Shown: positions 54,772 through 64,000, counted from the stretch's first letter. The stretch: 64,000 bases of DNA from Oceanimonas pelagia (GCF_030849025.1 NZ_CP118224.1:1286001-1350000), one strand, 5' to 3'. Numbers and translations are program-made. Notes: generated by a model from the letters alone, not told the origin.

Positions 54772-55755
54772 TTACTCGATCAGGCCGGCTTCCTTGTAAT
54801 ACTTGAGGGCGCCGGGATGCAGCGGCGCACTCAGGCCGTCCTTGACCATTTCCTCTTTCTTGAGGTTGGCAAAGGCCGGATGCAGGCGCACAAACTGGTC
54901 AAAGTTGTCGAACACCGCCTTGGTGAGCTGGTACACCTGCTCGTCGGGCACCTTGGCGCTGGTGACCAGGTTGGCGCCCACGCCAAAGGTGTGCACGTCT
55001 TCGTCGGCGCCGGCATATTCGCCGCCGGGAATGGTGATGTGACGGTAATAGGCCTTGTCGGCCAGCAGCTTGTCGATCACTTCGCCCTGCACCGTCACCA
55101 GGTTGGCCTCACAGGCGGTGGTGGCTTCCTTGATGGAGCCGTTCGGGTGACCCACCACATACACAAAGGCATCGATGCGGTTGTCGCACAGGGCCTGGCC
55201 GTGCTCGGCGGGACGCAGCTCGGACACCAGGCTGAAGTCGCTCTGGGTCCAGCCATAGGCCTGCATCAGCACTTCCATGGTATCGCGCTGGCCGGAGCCG
55301 GGGTTGCCGATATTGACCCGCTTGCCCTTGAGATCTTCAAAGGTTTTGATGTTGGCATCCTTGCGCGCCACTATGGTGACTGCCTCGCCATGCAGGGCGA
55401 AGATGGCCCGCAGATCGTCAAATGCCCCTTGCTCGGCAAAGCTGCCTTCGCCCTTCAGGGCCTGATATTCCAGATCCGACTGGGCAATGCCGACTTCCAG
55501 CTCACCGGAGCGCAGGGAGTTGAGGTTGTAGGGGGAGCCGCCGGTGCTTTCCACCGAGCAGCGAATGCCGTGTTCGGCCCGGCCCTGGTTGACCAGCCGG
55601 CAGATGGCGCCACCGGTGGGGTAATACACCCCGGTCACACCACCGGTACCGATGGTGATAAAACTCTGCTCTGCCGCCATGGCACCGGGAACACCGGCAC
55701 CCAGTCCCAGGCTCATGATGGCCGCTGCACCGCTGATGGTTTTTTTGATCGACAT
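54772..55755 (-). CDS. TAXI-family TRAP transporter solute-binding protein
   Basis: The 327-aa periplasmic protein has a signal peptide (MSIKKTISGAAAIMSLGLGA..., cleavage after AMA near residue 27). The first strand shows the TAXI pattern ITIGTGGVTGVYYPTGGAICRLVN, and STGGSPYNLNSLRSGELEVGIAQSD follows. TAXI proteins often bind glutamate, 2-oxoglutarate or similar acids; the ligand here is not known. AAGGAAC precedes the ATG. It is first in the operon with the fused permease. Confidence 0.94.
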   Translation of the reverse strand: MSIKKTISGAAAIMSLGLGAGVPGAMAAEQSFITIGTGGVTGVYYPTGGAICRLVNQGRAEHGIRCSVESTGGSPYNLNSLRSGELEVGIAQSDLEYQALKGEGSFAEQGAFDDLRAIFALHGEAVTIVARKDANIKTFEDLKGKRVNIGNPGSGQRDTMEVLMQAYGWTQSDFSLVSELRPAEHGQALCDNRIDAFVYVVGHPNGSIKEATTACEANLVTVQGEVIDKLLADKAYYRHITIPGGEYAGADEDVHTFGVGANLVTSAKVPDEQVYQLTKAVFDNFDQFVRLHPAFANLKKEEMVKDGLSAPLHPGALKYYKEAGLIE

Positions 55756-55790
55756 AGTTCCTTTTCCTTGTCTTAAGGTTCAACAGTCGT

Positions 55791-55834
55791 AGTTATTTTT
55801 TAGCTAAGCCATTCAAAGATAGCAAAAAATAACT
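55791..55834 (-). promoter_or_regulatory. AT-rich stem-loop upstream of the TAXI gene
   Basis: An 11-bp stem (AGTTATTTTTT with AAAAAATAACT) continues, after a one-base bulge, into GCTA/TAGC around a 13-nt loop. It lies 36-79 bp before the TAXI start, either in the promoter as an operator or in the 5' leader. Confidence 0.5.
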
Positions 55835-55882
55835 TCACAAGGCGAGAAGAAAAGGCTCCTTTTGAGTATTACCGCAAAGATC

Positions 55883-55909
55883 AAAAAGGCCGGCCCCGAG
55901 GCCGGCCTT
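55883..55909 (-). terminator. Terminator of the PatB-like gene
   Basis: GGCCGGCC arms around a short loop with an A5 run on the left, read as a T tract on the minus strand. Confidence 0.85.
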
Positions 55910-55927
55910 GGCAGCATTAGTGCCGGC

Positions 55928-57064
55928 CTAGCGGCTGTTGATGGCGGCAATCATGCGGTGCAGGGCCTCGTCGAGCATGGCCCGGGGGCAGCCAAAGTTC
56001 AGCCGTACAAAGTCGCTGCCGCCAAACTGGCCGCCCGGCGACAGGCCCACGCCGGCCTGCTCAAAAAAGCCGATGGGATCGTCCAGCTTCAGGGCGCTGA
56101 TGTCGATCCAGGCCAGGTAGGTGGCCTCGGGAGACAGCACACGCACTCCGGGGACGCCGTTCAGGCGTTCCACCAGCAGGTCCCGGTTCTGGCGCAGGTA
56201 GTCGAGCTGGGCCTGCAGCCATTCCTCACCACCGGCATAGGCGGCCTCGGCAGCGACAAAACCGAGCAGGTTGACATCGGCCATGATACCCCGGGCGGCA
56301 CGAATAAAGCGGGTGCGCAGCGCCTGGTTGGGCACCACCGCAAAGGAGCAGCAGAGGCCGGCGATGTTGAAGGTCTTGCTCGGTGCCATCAGAATGATGC
56401 TGCGGTCGGCGGCGTCCTGGTCAATGGCGGCATAGGGCACGTGGGGCTTGCCTTCGTCCAGCAGCAGATCGCAGTGAATTTCGTCGGAGCACACCACCAG
56501 GTTGTGGCGCCGGGCGATGTCGTTGATGGCCTGCAGCTCCTCGCGGGTATAGATGGTGCCGCCCGGGTTGTGCGGGTTGCAGAACAGCAGCAGCTCGCTG
56601 TCCTTGGCCTGGCGTTCGAGGGACTCGAGATCCAGCAGCCAGCGGCCGTCCTTTTCCACCATCTCCACATGAGCGGCCTTGCGGCCATGAAAACCGGGCG
56701 CGTGCAGGAAGGGGTAATAGATGGGCCTGGGCATCAGAATGTGGCTGCCCGGCTCGCTGAAGGTCTGGCAGGCCAGGTTCAGCGCCGGCACCACGCCGGG
56801 CATGTACACCAGCCAGTCGGCCTGAATTTCCCAGCCATAGCGCTCGCGCAGGCGGGTGATAATCAGCTCGGTCAGTGCCGGGGTGGGGCGGCTGTAGCCG
56901 AAAATGCCGTGCTCCACCCTTTCACTGAGGGCTTCAATCACGGCGGGCGGCGCCTTGAACTCGGTGTCGGCCACCCACATGGGCAGAATGTCGGTGCCTT
57001 CGTATTTCAGCCACTTGAGGGCGCGGGTAGGGCGGCGGTCTATCCACTGATCGAAATCAAACAT
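55928..57064 (-). CDS. MalY/PatB-family PLP-dependent C-S lyase
   Basis: The 378-aa fold-type I enzyme starts MFDFDQWIDRRPTRALKW, a family hallmark. It has LPMWVADTEF, CNPHNPGGT and the PLP lysine Lys230 (APSKTFNIAGL). Members cleave cystathionine or other S-linked cysteine conjugates to pyruvate, ammonia and a thiol; aminotransferase activity is less likely. AAGGA precedes the ATG. A LysR regulator gene lies 62 bp upstream on the same strand, so control by that regulator is likely but unproven. Confidence 0.92.
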   Translation of the reverse strand: MFDFDQWIDRRPTRALKWLKYEGTDILPMWVADTEFKAPPAVIEALSERVEHGIFGYSRPTPALTELIITRLRERYGWEIQADWLVYMPGVVPALNLACQTFSEPGSHILMPRPIYYPFLHAPGFHGRKAAHVEMVEKDGRWLLDLESLERQAKDSELLLFCNPHNPGGTIYTREELQAINDIARRHNLVVCSDEIHCDLLLDEGKPHVPYAAIDQDAADRSIILMAPSKTFNIAGLCCSFAVVPNQALRTRFIRAARGIMADVNLLGFVAAEAAYAGGEEWLQAQLDYLRQNRDLLVERLNGVPGVRVLSPEATYLAWIDISALKLDDPIGFFEQAGVGLSPGGQFGGSDFVRLNFGCPRAMLDEALHRMIAAINSR

Positions 57065-57126
57065 GCGTGAATCCTTGTCAACTGCGAGCCCCAGAGCATA
57101 AGGAAGCGGGCCCGGGCTGGCAAGGC

Positions 57127-58026
57127 TCAGGGCGTGTTGCCCGGCTCTTCGTGTCCGTCGTAATGCTGGCGAATAAGGCTCAGCAGCAGGCTGGCGGCCG
57201 GCCCGGGCGGGGTTGTGCCGGGCAGGATCAGGTGGGTAAAGCGCTTGCGCAGGGCCTGATTGGCCATGTTCAGTCGCACCAGAATGCCGTCGTGGATCAT
57301 GGGCGAGACCACGTCCAGGGGCAGCCAGGCAAAGCCCACCCCCCGGCGCAGCAGCGACAGCGCGTCGTGCAGGTGGTTGATGATCCAGCGTTGTTCCCCC
57401 CGGGCCCAGCCTTCCTCCTGCTCGTTGCCGTCGGCCAGCACCAGCTCCAGTTGTTGTTCCAGCTCGGTCTGGCCTACTTCGGCCAGCGCCGCCAGCGGGT
57501 GGTCGGGCGCGCACACCGGCACATAGACGGTGGTGGCCAGGGGCAGCGAGGTGATATTGGGGTAGGCGCGGGACGCAAACACCAGGTTGGCGGCCTGCTG
57601 GCTGATCACTGTCTGGCAGCCGGAAGGCTGGGTTTCCACCAGATGAATGCGGCAGCCCCGGGAGCGGGGGCGGAACTCGGCGAGGGCCTGGTACAACGGC
57701 GCCCGGGGCAGGGACGCTTCCACCACAATGCGCAGCACCGGCTCCCAGCCGCTGGACAGAATATCCGCCAGCCGCTCCAGGCTTTCCACATCCTGGGTGA
57801 GCTTGCGCGAGCGACGCAGGAACACCTCGCCCTGGGGCGTGAGGCAGGCCTTGCGGCCACGCACTTCCAGCAGGGCCAGCCCCAGCGCCTGCTGCAGTTT
57901 GGCCACCGCATGGTTAAGGGAAGACTGGCTCTTGTTCAGCTTTTCCGCCGCCTGGGCGTAACCGCCGTAGTCGACCACCGCCTGAAAGATACGCCACTGC
58001 TCTACCGTGCTTTTGGGACGATACAT
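57127..58026 (-). CDS. LysR-family transcriptional regulator
   Basis: The 299-aa product has the LysR winged helix (residues about 8-66: FQAVVDYGGYAQAAEKLNKSQSSLNHAVAKLQQ) and a periplasmic-binding-like effector domain (about 92-290). It is upstream of, and in the same direction as, the MalY/PatB-like gene, so it may activate that gene in response to a sulphur compound. This is inference from position only. No typical T-N11-A operator was tested in detail. Confidence 0.93.
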   Translation of the reverse strand: MYRPKSTVEQWRIFQAVVDYGGYAQAAEKLNKSQSSLNHAVAKLQQALGLALLEVRGRKACLTPQGEVFLRRSRKLTQDVESLERLADILSSGWEPVLRIVVEASLPRAPLYQALAEFRPRSRGCRIHLVETQPSGCQTVISQQAANLVFASRAYPNITSLPLATTVYVPVCAPDHPLAALAEVGQTELEQQLELVLADGNEQEEGWARGEQRWIINHLHDALSLLRRGVGFAWLPLDVVSPMIHDGILVRLNMANQALRKRFTHLILPGTTPPGPAASLLLSLIRQHYDGHEEPGNTP

Positions 58027-58101
58027 GGTTGAAATGCCTGCCTTGGCCGTGCCGTTACGGGGCCAGGACCCGGCCCCTTGTTATGGGTGTCAGCTTCAGT
58101 T

Positions 58102-58902
58102 TTAGCCGATTTTACCCTGGCTGTCAGCCTGTGCTCGGGGCTGCGCCGTCTGGGCCACCCGATCGCCCTGGGCGTCAATGGACTGTCCGTTCACGCTCAG
58201 GCTGTCGTCGCCCATCAAATAGAGGTAGGGCCCCATGATCTCGGCGGGGGTACGCAGGCTCGACGGTGCCTCGGCCGGGTAGGCGCGGGCGCGCATGCCG
58301 GTGCGGGTGGCGCCCGGGTTGATGCAGTTGGCACGCACCCCGCTGTCTGCCAGCTCGGCGGCCAGTACCTGCATCATGCCTTCGGTGGCGAATTTGGAGA
58401 TGGCATAGCTGCCCCAGTAGGCCCGGCCCCGTTTGCCCACGCCGGAGCTGGTATACACGATGGAGGCTGGCTTGCTGTCTTTCAGCAGCGGCAGCAGCGC
58501 CTGGGTCATCAGCATCTGGGACTTGACGTTGACCTGCATCACCTTGTCCCACTCGTCTTCACCAATCATTTCAAAGGGGCCGAGGGCGCCGAGCTGGCCG
58601 GCATTGAACAGTACGCCGTCGAGGCGGCCGAATTGCTGGCGCAGGGTGGCGGTCATGTCCAGGTAGTTCTGCTTGGTGGCGCCCTGCAGATCCAGGGGAA
58701 TGATGGCCGGCTCCGGGCTGCCCTGAGCCAGCAGCTCGTCGTATACGGCTTCCAGCTTCTTGACCGTTTTGCCCAGCAGCACCACGGTGGCGCCGTGAGC
58801 GCCGAAGCTCAGCGCGGCCTGGCGGCCAATGCCGTCTCCGGCACCGGTAACCAGAATGACCTTGTTCTTGAGCAGATCGGAGGATGGATGATAATCGAGC
58901 AT
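58102..58902 (-). CDS. yciK: Short-chain dehydrogenase YciK
   Basis: The 266-aa product has the cofactor motif TGAGDGIG, the NAG motif (FNAGQLGALGP), SSGVGKRGRAYWGSYAISK with catalytic Ser, Tyr and Lys, and the YciK-typical TPAEIMGPYLYLMGDDS. The substrate of YciK is not known. It is divergent from sohB; in E. coli yciK, sohB and topA are also neighbours. Confidence 0.93.
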   Translation of the reverse strand: MLDYHPSSDLLKNKVILVTGAGDGIGRQAALSFGAHGATVVLLGKTVKKLEAVYDELLAQGSPEPAIIPLDLQGATKQNYLDMTATLRQQFGRLDGVLFNAGQLGALGPFEMIGEDEWDKVMQVNVKSQMLMTQALLPLLKDSKPASIVYTSSGVGKRGRAYWGSYAISKFATEGMMQVLAAELADSGVRANCINPGATRTGMRARAYPAEAPSSLRTPAEIMGPYLYLMGDDSLSVNGQSIDAQGDRVAQTAQPRAQADSQGKIG

Positions 58903-59045
58903 GTGCCTTGTTCTCTGTGCGCAATTCTGTGTGGGCCGATCAAACCAGACTCCGGGGCACTATGCCAGTGCCGAATGCAAAAAAGCCGATTGGTGTTCCT
59001 GTTTGAGGCTTTTACAATGAGGCCCACAGCCAGCTGAGGAGACAC

Positions 59046-60068
59046 ATGGTGGAATTTTTATATGAATACGGCCTGTTTGCGGCCAAAACCCTGACCTGGG
59101 TGGCCGCGGTGGCGGTCATTATCGCGCTGGTGGCCGGGGTGGCGGCAAAGCAGAAACAGGGGGCGGACGGGCTCAGCGTCAAGGATCTGAGCGCGGCGCT
59201 GCGCCGCCAGGCCCGGCGGCTGCGCCTGGAAACCGCCGCCACCGAGGCCCAGCGCAAGGCGCTGAAGCAGGAATTCAAGCAGGCCGACAAGGCCGATAAA
59301 AAGCAGGGTGACGCCCGCAACCGGCTCTATGTGCTCGATTTCAAGGGCAGCATGGATGCCCACGAGGTGGCGGGCCTCAGCCGGGAGGTGACCGCCCTGC
59401 TGCAACTGGCCGAGCCCGGTGACGAGGTGCTGGTGCGGCTGGAGTCCGGCGGCGGTGTGGTGCACGGCTATGGCCTGGGGGCGGCCGAGCTGCAACGGCT
59501 CAAGGGACATGGCCTCAGGCTGACGGTGGCGGTAGACAAGGTGGCCGCCAGCGGCGGTTACATGATGGCCTGTGTGGCCGAGCGCATTATCGCCGCGCCC
59601 TTTGCCATTGTCGGCTCCATCGGCGTGGTGGCCCAGTTGCCCAATTTCAACAAGTTCCTGAAAAACCGGGACATCGACATTGAGCTGCACACCGCCGGAG
59701 AATACAAGCGCACCCTCACTCTGTTCGGGGAAAACGACGATCATGGCCGGGCCAAGTTCCGGGAAGAGCTGGAGGTAATCCACCAGCGCTTCAAGTCCTT
59801 TATCGCCGAAAACCGGCCCAGAATGGATCTTGAAAAGGTGGCCACCGGTGAGCACTGGCTGGCCAGTGACGCTCAGGCGCTGGGACTGGTGGACAGCCTG
59901 CAGACCAGCAGCGACTACCTGCTGGCCCAAAGTGCCGACAAGCGCATTATCCGTTTGCAGTTCAAGCCGAAACAGACCCTGAAGGACAAGCTCGGCAAGG
60001 CGGCGGAGGCGGGCGTCAGCCGGGCACTGATGAAGCTGTATGAAGCCGGCCAGCGGCCCTTTGGCTGA
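59046..60068 (+). CDS. sohB: Peptidase SohB (S49 family)
   Basis: SohB is an inner-membrane serine protease of the SppA family. The 340-aa product (E. coli 349) has an N-terminal membrane helix (about residues 8-34), a charged linker and the S49 domain. The nucleophile is Ser169 (VAASGGYMMAC) and the catalytic lysine is Lys221 (GEYKRTLTLFG). AGGAGA precedes the ATG. It converges on astB across a short repeat. Confidence 0.96.
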   Translation: MVEFLYEYGLFAAKTLTWVAAVAVIIALVAGVAAKQKQGADGLSVKDLSAALRRQARRLRLETAATEAQRKALKQEFKQADKADKKQGDARNRLYVLDFKGSMDAHEVAGLSREVTALLQLAEPGDEVLVRLESGGGVVHGYGLGAAELQRLKGHGLRLTVAVDKVAASGGYMMACVAERIIAAPFAIVGSIGVVAQLPNFNKFLKNRDIDIELHTAGEYKRTLTLFGENDDHGRAKFREELEVIHQRFKSFIAENRPRMDLEKVATGEHWLASDAQALGLVDSLQTSSDYLLAQSADKRIIRLQFKPKQTLKDKLGKAAEAGVSRALMKLYEAGQRPFG

Positions 60069-60112
60069 TTAAAGCCGGGAATAGGGAGCAGGGAATAGTG
60101 ATGAGACTTTTG

Positions 60113-60148
60113 CCCCATTTCCCATTCCCCATTCCCCATTCCCCATTC
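60113..60148. repeat. Heptanucleotide tandem repeat between sohB and astB
   Basis: Four exact units of CCCATTC (60121-60148) are preceded by one variant unit (CCCATTT, 60114-60120). A related GGGAATAGGGAGCAGGGAATAG stretch on the same strand (about 60078-60099) could pair with it. It lies between two convergent genes, so it has no coding effect. Confidence 0.8.
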
Positions 60149-60155
60149 CCCGCTG

Positions 60156-61490
60156 TTACCGCTGGAACGGATATACGGAGCCCAGGTCGAGGATCCGGGT
60201 CAGCTCGTCCAGGGCGGTACGGGACTCCGTCAGCAGCGCCGGATCGCGCAGATCATTCGGACTCAGGCGATCCCGGTAGTGACGGTTTACCCACTGGCTC
60301 AGGCGGCCGTGCAGCTCATCCGTCATCAGGCAGGCCGGGTTGACCGCGGCCAGCTCGGCCTCGCTCATGGCCACCCGCAGGCGCAGGCAGGCGGGGCCGC
60401 CGCCATTCTGCATGCTTTGCTTCACGTCGATAAAACGCACTTCCTTCACCGGGGTATTCATGGCGGTCAGGCGGTCGAGATAGGCCCTGACGCGGGGTGT
60501 GTCGGCGCACTCGGTGGGGGCAATCAGCGCCATGTGGCCGGGGGCCAGGGTCACCAGCTGAGTGTTGAACAGGTAGCTGCTCACCGCATCCGCCACCGGC
60601 ACCTCGTCGTCACTCACCTCGATAAAGTGCATGCCGGCGTCCGGCAGCTTGGCCATGATTTCGTTTTGCATGGCGTGCGTATCGAGAAAGGCCTGCCGGT
60701 GATAAAACAGCACATTGCCGTTACCCACGGCAATCACATCGTTGTGAAACACGCCCTGATCGATCACGTCCGGGTTTTGCTGAATAAAAGCGGTATTGTG
60801 CTCGCCCAGGCCATGCAGCCGGGCCACGGCCCGGGAGGCCTCCAGGGTCTGGCGCGCCGGATAGCGGCGCGGGGCGGGGGCATCGGGCCGGTGGGCGCTG
60901 CGACCATACACAAACAGCTCCAGCCCACGGCCTTGAGCATCGTGCAGGCGAGTGTGATTGGCGGCGCCTTCGTCACCAAAATCGTCGTGGGCCGGCAGTG
61001 CCGAGTGGTGGCAAAAGTGTTTCTCGTCGGCAAACACCCGGCGCAGAATGCGTCCGGTCACCTCGTGCTCCAGGGAACGGTGAAACTTGTTTACCAGGTT
61101 GGCCGGAGTGAAATGCACCCGGCCGTCGGCGGTGTCGGCCCCGGGCGATACGGTGGCGGCGTTGGCGGTCCACATGGCGGATGCCGAGCAGCAGGCCGCC
61201 AGCAGCAGGGGGGCTTCCCTGAACGCCTTGTCGAGCACTTGCGTTTCGCTGCCGGTAAAGCCCAGACGGCGCAGGGTGGCCATATCCGGACGTTCCTGCG
61301 GGGCCAGCACGCCCTGCACCAGGCCCAGATCGGAAAGGGCCTTCATTTTGTCGAGCCCCTGCAGGGCGGCCTGGCGCGGGTTGGAGGTGCTGTGGGCATG
61401 CTTGCCCGAGGCCACATTGCCCCAGGACAGACCGGCATAGTTGTGGGTGGGGCCGACCAGGCCGTCAAAGTTGGCTTCCCTTGCTGACAT
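60156..61490 (-). CDS. astB: N-succinylarginine dihydrolase AstB
   Basis: AstB converts succinylarginine to succinylornithine, releasing CO2 and two NH3, the second step of the arginine succinyltransferase pathway. The 444-aa product (E. coli 447) starts [19 protein letters not shown]. It has [13 protein letters not shown] with the active-site His and the nucleophile Cys368 ([12 protein letters not shown]), equivalent to Cys365 of E. coli. AAAGGAG precedes the ATG; the frame is open 29 codons further but without family similarity. It sits alone, between sohB and topA. Confidence 0.96.
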   Translation of the reverse strand: MSAREANFDGLVGPTHNYAGLSWGNVASGKHAHSTSNPRQAALQGLDKMKALSDLGLVQGVLAPQERPDMATLRRLGFTGSETQVLDKAFREAPLLLAACCSASAMWTANAATVSPGADTADGRVHFTPANLVNKFHRSLEHEVTGRILRRVFADEKHFCHHSALPAHDDFGDEGAANHTRLHDAQGRGLELFVYGRSAHRPDAPAPRRYPARQTLEASRAVARLHGLGEHNTAFIQQNPDVIDQGVFHNDVIAVGNGNVLFYHRQAFLDTHAMQNEIMAKLPDAGMHFIEVSDDEVPVADAVSSYLFNTQLVTLAPGHMALIAPTECADTPRVRAYLDRLTAMNTPVKEVRFIDVKQSMQNGGGPACLRLRVAMSEAELAAVNPACLMTDELHGRLSQWVNRHYRDRLSPNDLRDPALLTESRTALDELTRILDLGSVYPFQR

Positions 61491-61542
61491 GATAATCTCC
61501 TTTAAGACAGGCTTATAAACCGAATAAATGTCGGGTGTGGCC

Positions 61543-61572
61543 ATTATATTTGGGTTTTCCGCCAGGTTGTAA
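61543..61572 (-). promoter_or_regulatory. Promoter of astB
   Basis: On the minus strand: -35 TTACAA (61567-61572), an 18-bp spacer and a perfect -10 TATAAT (61543-61548), about 53 bp upstream of the astB ATG. Confidence 0.65.
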
Positions 61573-61731
61573 CTCAAAAGTTATCAGGGCAAATGGCACG
61601 GGAATAATGATGCATAAAAAGCGGGCGAACAGGCAGGCCCGGTAAAAAAGCAGTTGATTCCTGCGCATGGGAGGGCGTTAATAAATAAATATAAATTCAC
61701 CGAAATTTTTTCAGGCCCGGGCCCGGCAAGT

Positions 61732-61760
61732 TTGCTTTTTGCGGTTATATCACTTATACA
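61732..61760 (+). promoter_or_regulatory. Promoter of topA
   Basis: -35 TTGCTT (61732-61737), a 17-bp spacer and -10 TATACA (61755-61760), about 65 bp before the topA start. Confidence 0.6.
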
Positions 61761-61825
61761 GCCGTCAAGACCCTGCCGTCGACCAGCCCGCACGGGGCCG
61801 AACTTTAAGGATTTCAACGCGCTTT

Positions 61826-64000
61826 ATGAGCAAATCTCTCGTTATTGTGGAATCGCCCGCCAAGGCCAAGACCATCAACAAGTACCTGGGCAGGAACTAT
61901 GTGGTCAAGTCCAGTGTCGGCCATGTGCGCGATCTGCCGACCGCCGGCTCCGCCAGCGGCAAGAAGCCCGCTGCCCGCAAGACCGACACCAAACATCTGA
62001 GTCCTGAAGAAAAGGCCCGGCTGAAAAAGGAAAAGGAGCACAAGGCGCTGATCGCCCGCATGGGGGTGGATCCCGAGCAGGGCTGGAAGGCGGACTATCA
62101 GGTGTTGCCGGGCAAGGAAAAGGTGGTCAACGAGCTGCAGGCCCTGGCCGAAAAGGCCGACACCATCTATCTGGCAACGGATTTGGACCGTGAGGGGGAA
62201 GCCATTGCCTGGCACCTGAAGGAGCTGATTGGCGGCGACGATGACCGTTTCAAGCGGGTGGTGTTCAACGAGATCACCAAGTCGGCCATTCAGGAAGCCT
62301 TCAGCCAGCCGGCCGAACTGAACCTGAACCGGGTGAACGCCCAGCAGGCCCGGCGTTTTCTCGACCGGGTGGTGGGTTACATGGTGTCGCCGTTGTTGTG
62401 GAAAAAGGTGGCCCGGGGCCTGTCCGCCGGCCGGGTGCAGTCGGTGGCGGTGCGTCTCATCGTGGAAAAGGAGCGTGAGATCAAGGCGTTTGTGCCCGAG
62501 GAATACTGGGACATTCAGGTGGCGCTGAGCAACGAGCAACAGCTGGCGCTGTCGATGATGGTGGCCAAATACCAGGGCAGGGAGTTTCGTCCCGCCAACG
62601 AGGCCGATGCCATGGCCGCGGTGAACGCCCTGCGGGCAAGCCGCTTTGAAGTGGCCTCCCGGGAAGACAAGCCCACCCAGAGCAAGCCCCCGGCGCCTTT
62701 TATCACCTCTACCCTGCAGCAGGCCGCCAGCACCCGGCTGAGCTTTGGCGTGAAGCGCACCATGATGCTGGCCCAGCGACTGTACGAGGCCGGTTACATC
62801 ACCTACATGCGTACCGACTCCACCAACCTCAGCCAGGAAGCGGTGGCCTCGGTGCGCGACTTTATTCGGGAGCACCACGGCAGTGCCTATCTGCCCGAGT
62901 CCGCCAACGTCTATGGCGCCAAGGCCAACGCCCAGGAAGCGCACGAGGCCATTCGTCCGTCCGACGTAACCCTGTCCGCCGACCAGCTCGACGGCATGGA
63001 GGCCGACGCCAAGCGGCTGTACGATCTTATCTGGCGCCAGTTTGTGGCCTGCCAGATGACCCCGGCCCAGTACGACAGCAGCACCATCACGGTGCGCGCC
63101 GGCGACTATGAACTCAAGGCCCGGGGCCGCATTCTGCGCTTCGCCGGCTGGACCAGGGTGCTGACGCCCCAGAGCCGCAAGGGGGAAGACACCGAGCTGC
63201 CGGCGGTGCAGGCGGGTGAAACCCTGACCCTGAACGAGCTGACTCCCAAGCAGCATTTCACCAAGCCGCCGGCCCGCTTCACCGAAGCGGCGCTGGTACG
63301 CGAGCTGGAAAAACGCGGCATCGGCCGGCCGTCCACCTATGCCTCCATCATCTCCACCATTCAGGACCGGGGCTACGTGAAGGTGGAAAGCCGTCGTTTC
63401 TATGCCGAGAAAATGGGCGAGATCGTGGCCGATCGGTTGCAGGAAAGCTTTGCCGAGCTGATGAACTACGACTTTACCGCCCAGATGGAAAGCAAGCTGG
63501 ACGAAATTGCCGGCGGCAAGCTCAACTGGACCCAGGTGCTCGATGCCTTTTATGCCGAGTTCAGCGAAGAGCTCGACAAGGCCGAGCGTCCGGCGGAAGA
63601 GGGCGGCATGCGCGCCAATGAAATGGTGCTGACCGACATCGACTGCCCGGCCTGTGGCCGCAAAATGGGCATTCGCACCGCCACCACCGGGGTGTTCCTG
63701 GGCTGCTCCGGCTATGCCCTGCCGCCCAAGGAGCGCTGCAAGCAGACCATCAACCTGATCCCCGGTGACGACTTTGTGCTGGCCAACGACGAGGAAGCGG
63801 AAACCGACGCCCTGCGTGCCAAGCACCGCTGCGGCAAGTGCGGCACCGCCATGGACGCTTACCTCATCGACGACAAGCGCAAGCTGCATGTGTGCGGGCA
63901 GAATCCGGACTGCGACGGCTACGAGCTGGAGCAGGGGCAGTTCAAGCTGAAGGGGTACGAGGGGCCGGTGATCGACTGCGATCGTTGTGGCAGTGACATG
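61826..64000 (+). CDS. topA: DNA topoisomerase I (3' end outside window)
   Basis: TopA relaxes negative supercoils. 725 codons are present without a stop (E. coli 865 aa in total). The Toprim domain is at the N-terminus ([30 protein letters not shown] with the acidic metal site). The active-site Tyr327 is in [13 protein letters not shown]. The C-terminal zinc ribbons have begun: CPACGRKMG with its partner cysteines, then CGKCGTAM, and a third CDRCGS at the window edge. The ATG at 61826 has AAGGA only at some distance (61816). Gene order sohB-(astB)-topA resembles E. coli. Confidence 0.98.
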   Translation, partial: MSKSLVIVESPAKAKTINKYLGRNYVVKSSVGHVRDLPTAGSASGKKPAARKTDTKHLSPEEKARLKKEKEHKALIARMGVDPEQGWKADYQVLPGKEKVVNELQALAEKADTIYLATDLDREGEAIAWHLKELIGGDDDRFKRVVFNEITKSAIQEAFSQPAELNLNRVNAQQARRFLDRVVGYMVSPLLWKKVARGLSAGRVQSVAVRLIVEKEREIKAFVPEEYWDIQVALSNEQQLALSMMVAKYQGREFRPANEADAMAAVNALRASRFEVASREDKPTQSKPPAPFITSTLQQAASTRLSFGVKRTMMLAQRLYEAGYITYMRTDSTNLSQEAVASVRDFIREHHGSAYLPESANVYGAKANAQEAHEAIRPSDVTLSADQLDGMEADAKRLYDLIWRQFVACQMTPAQYDSSTITVRAGDYELKARGRILRFAGWTRVLTPQSRKGEDTELPAVQAGETLTLNELTPKQHFTKPPARFTEAALVRELEKRGIGRPSTYASIISTIQDRGYVKVESRRFYAEKMGEIVADRLQESFAELMNYDFTAQMESKLDEIAGGKLNWTQVLDAFYAEFSEELDKAERPAEEGGMRANEMVLTDIDCPACGRKMGIRTATTGVFLGCSGYALPPKERCKQTINLIPGDDFVLANDEEAETDALRAKHRCGKCGTAMDAYLIDDKRKLHVCGQNPDCDGYELEQGQFKLKGYEGPVIDCDRCGSDM

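Larger units (their letters stand above)
61491..61825. promoter_or_regulatory. Divergent control region of astB and topA
   Basis: This 335-bp region has no gene. It carries the astB promoter on the minus strand and the topA promoter on the plus strand (listed separately). The middle (61590-61720) is AT-rich with no clear operator. No full arginine-repressor box was recognised. Confidence 0.6.

Overview
This window is about 64 kb of gene-dense, GC-rich bacterial chromosome. It looks like a marine gammaproteobacterium, probably Aeromonadaceae of the Oceanimonas/Oceanisphaera/Zobellella type. That placement is inferred from gene content and order: SeqA (so Dam methylation), a Braun-type Lpp, class I ribonucleotide reductase with the YfaE ferredoxin, the fur-fldA-ybfE-ybfF-seqA-pgm block and the yciK-sohB-topA block of enteric relatives, a Vibrio-like phaB-phaA-phaP-phaC operon, and a gyrA-serC-hisC-aroA order that resembles Pseudomonas. 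No rRNA, CRISPR array, transposase, integrase or phage gene was seen.

Layout. 0-3 kb: a truncated gene, an MscS-type channel and a BCCT transporter. 3-12 kb: recC-recB-recD with ATGA overlaps and no ptrA. 12-17.4 kb: an ABC exporter, a CBS4-PAS-GGDEF-EAL signalling protein and a lipoprotein. 17.4-18.1 kb: an unlisted 29-aa basic protein and a DUF1496 protein. 18-22 kb: nrdA-nrdB-yfaE (minus) behind NrdR and DnaA boxes. 22-31 kb: a MupP-like phosphatase and ubiG (minus), then gyrA, serC, a 566-bp repeat-bearing spacer, hisC and aroA. 31-34 kb: a MerR regulator, an unknown protein, a CsrD-like degenerate GGDEF-EAL protein and four tandem tRNA-Asn genes. 34-39 kb: a long AT-rich leader and the polyhydroxyalkanoate operon. 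39-47.6 kb: glnS, fur, lpp, an L,D-transpeptidase, fldA, ybfE, a DUF2788 gene, ybfF, seqA and pgm. 47.7-52 kb: astE, two convergent Tsx-like porins (one with a CRP site), an HPP membrane protein, a small unknown gene and tRNA-Ser. 52-58 kb: a TAXI-type TRAP transporter, a MalY/PatB-type lyase and a LysR regulator. 58-64 kb: yciK, sohB, astB and topA (runs off the window).

How the genes work together. RecBCD, GyrA, TopA, SeqA, NrdAB and YfaE cover DNA repair, topology, replication control and dNTP supply. phaBAPC makes and packages carbon-storage granules from acetyl-CoA. Lpp and the nearby L,D-transpeptidase form a plausible substrate-enzyme pair for tethering the outer membrane to peptidoglycan. 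SerC, HisC and AroA serve amino-acid synthesis. AstE and AstB are two steps of arginine succinyltransferase catabolism, here about 11 kb apart. Most of the window is ordinary core genome. The least explained parts are the serC-hisC spacer, the paired palindromes next to the tiny basic protein gene, and the regulatory hairpins around phaP and the TRAP genes.
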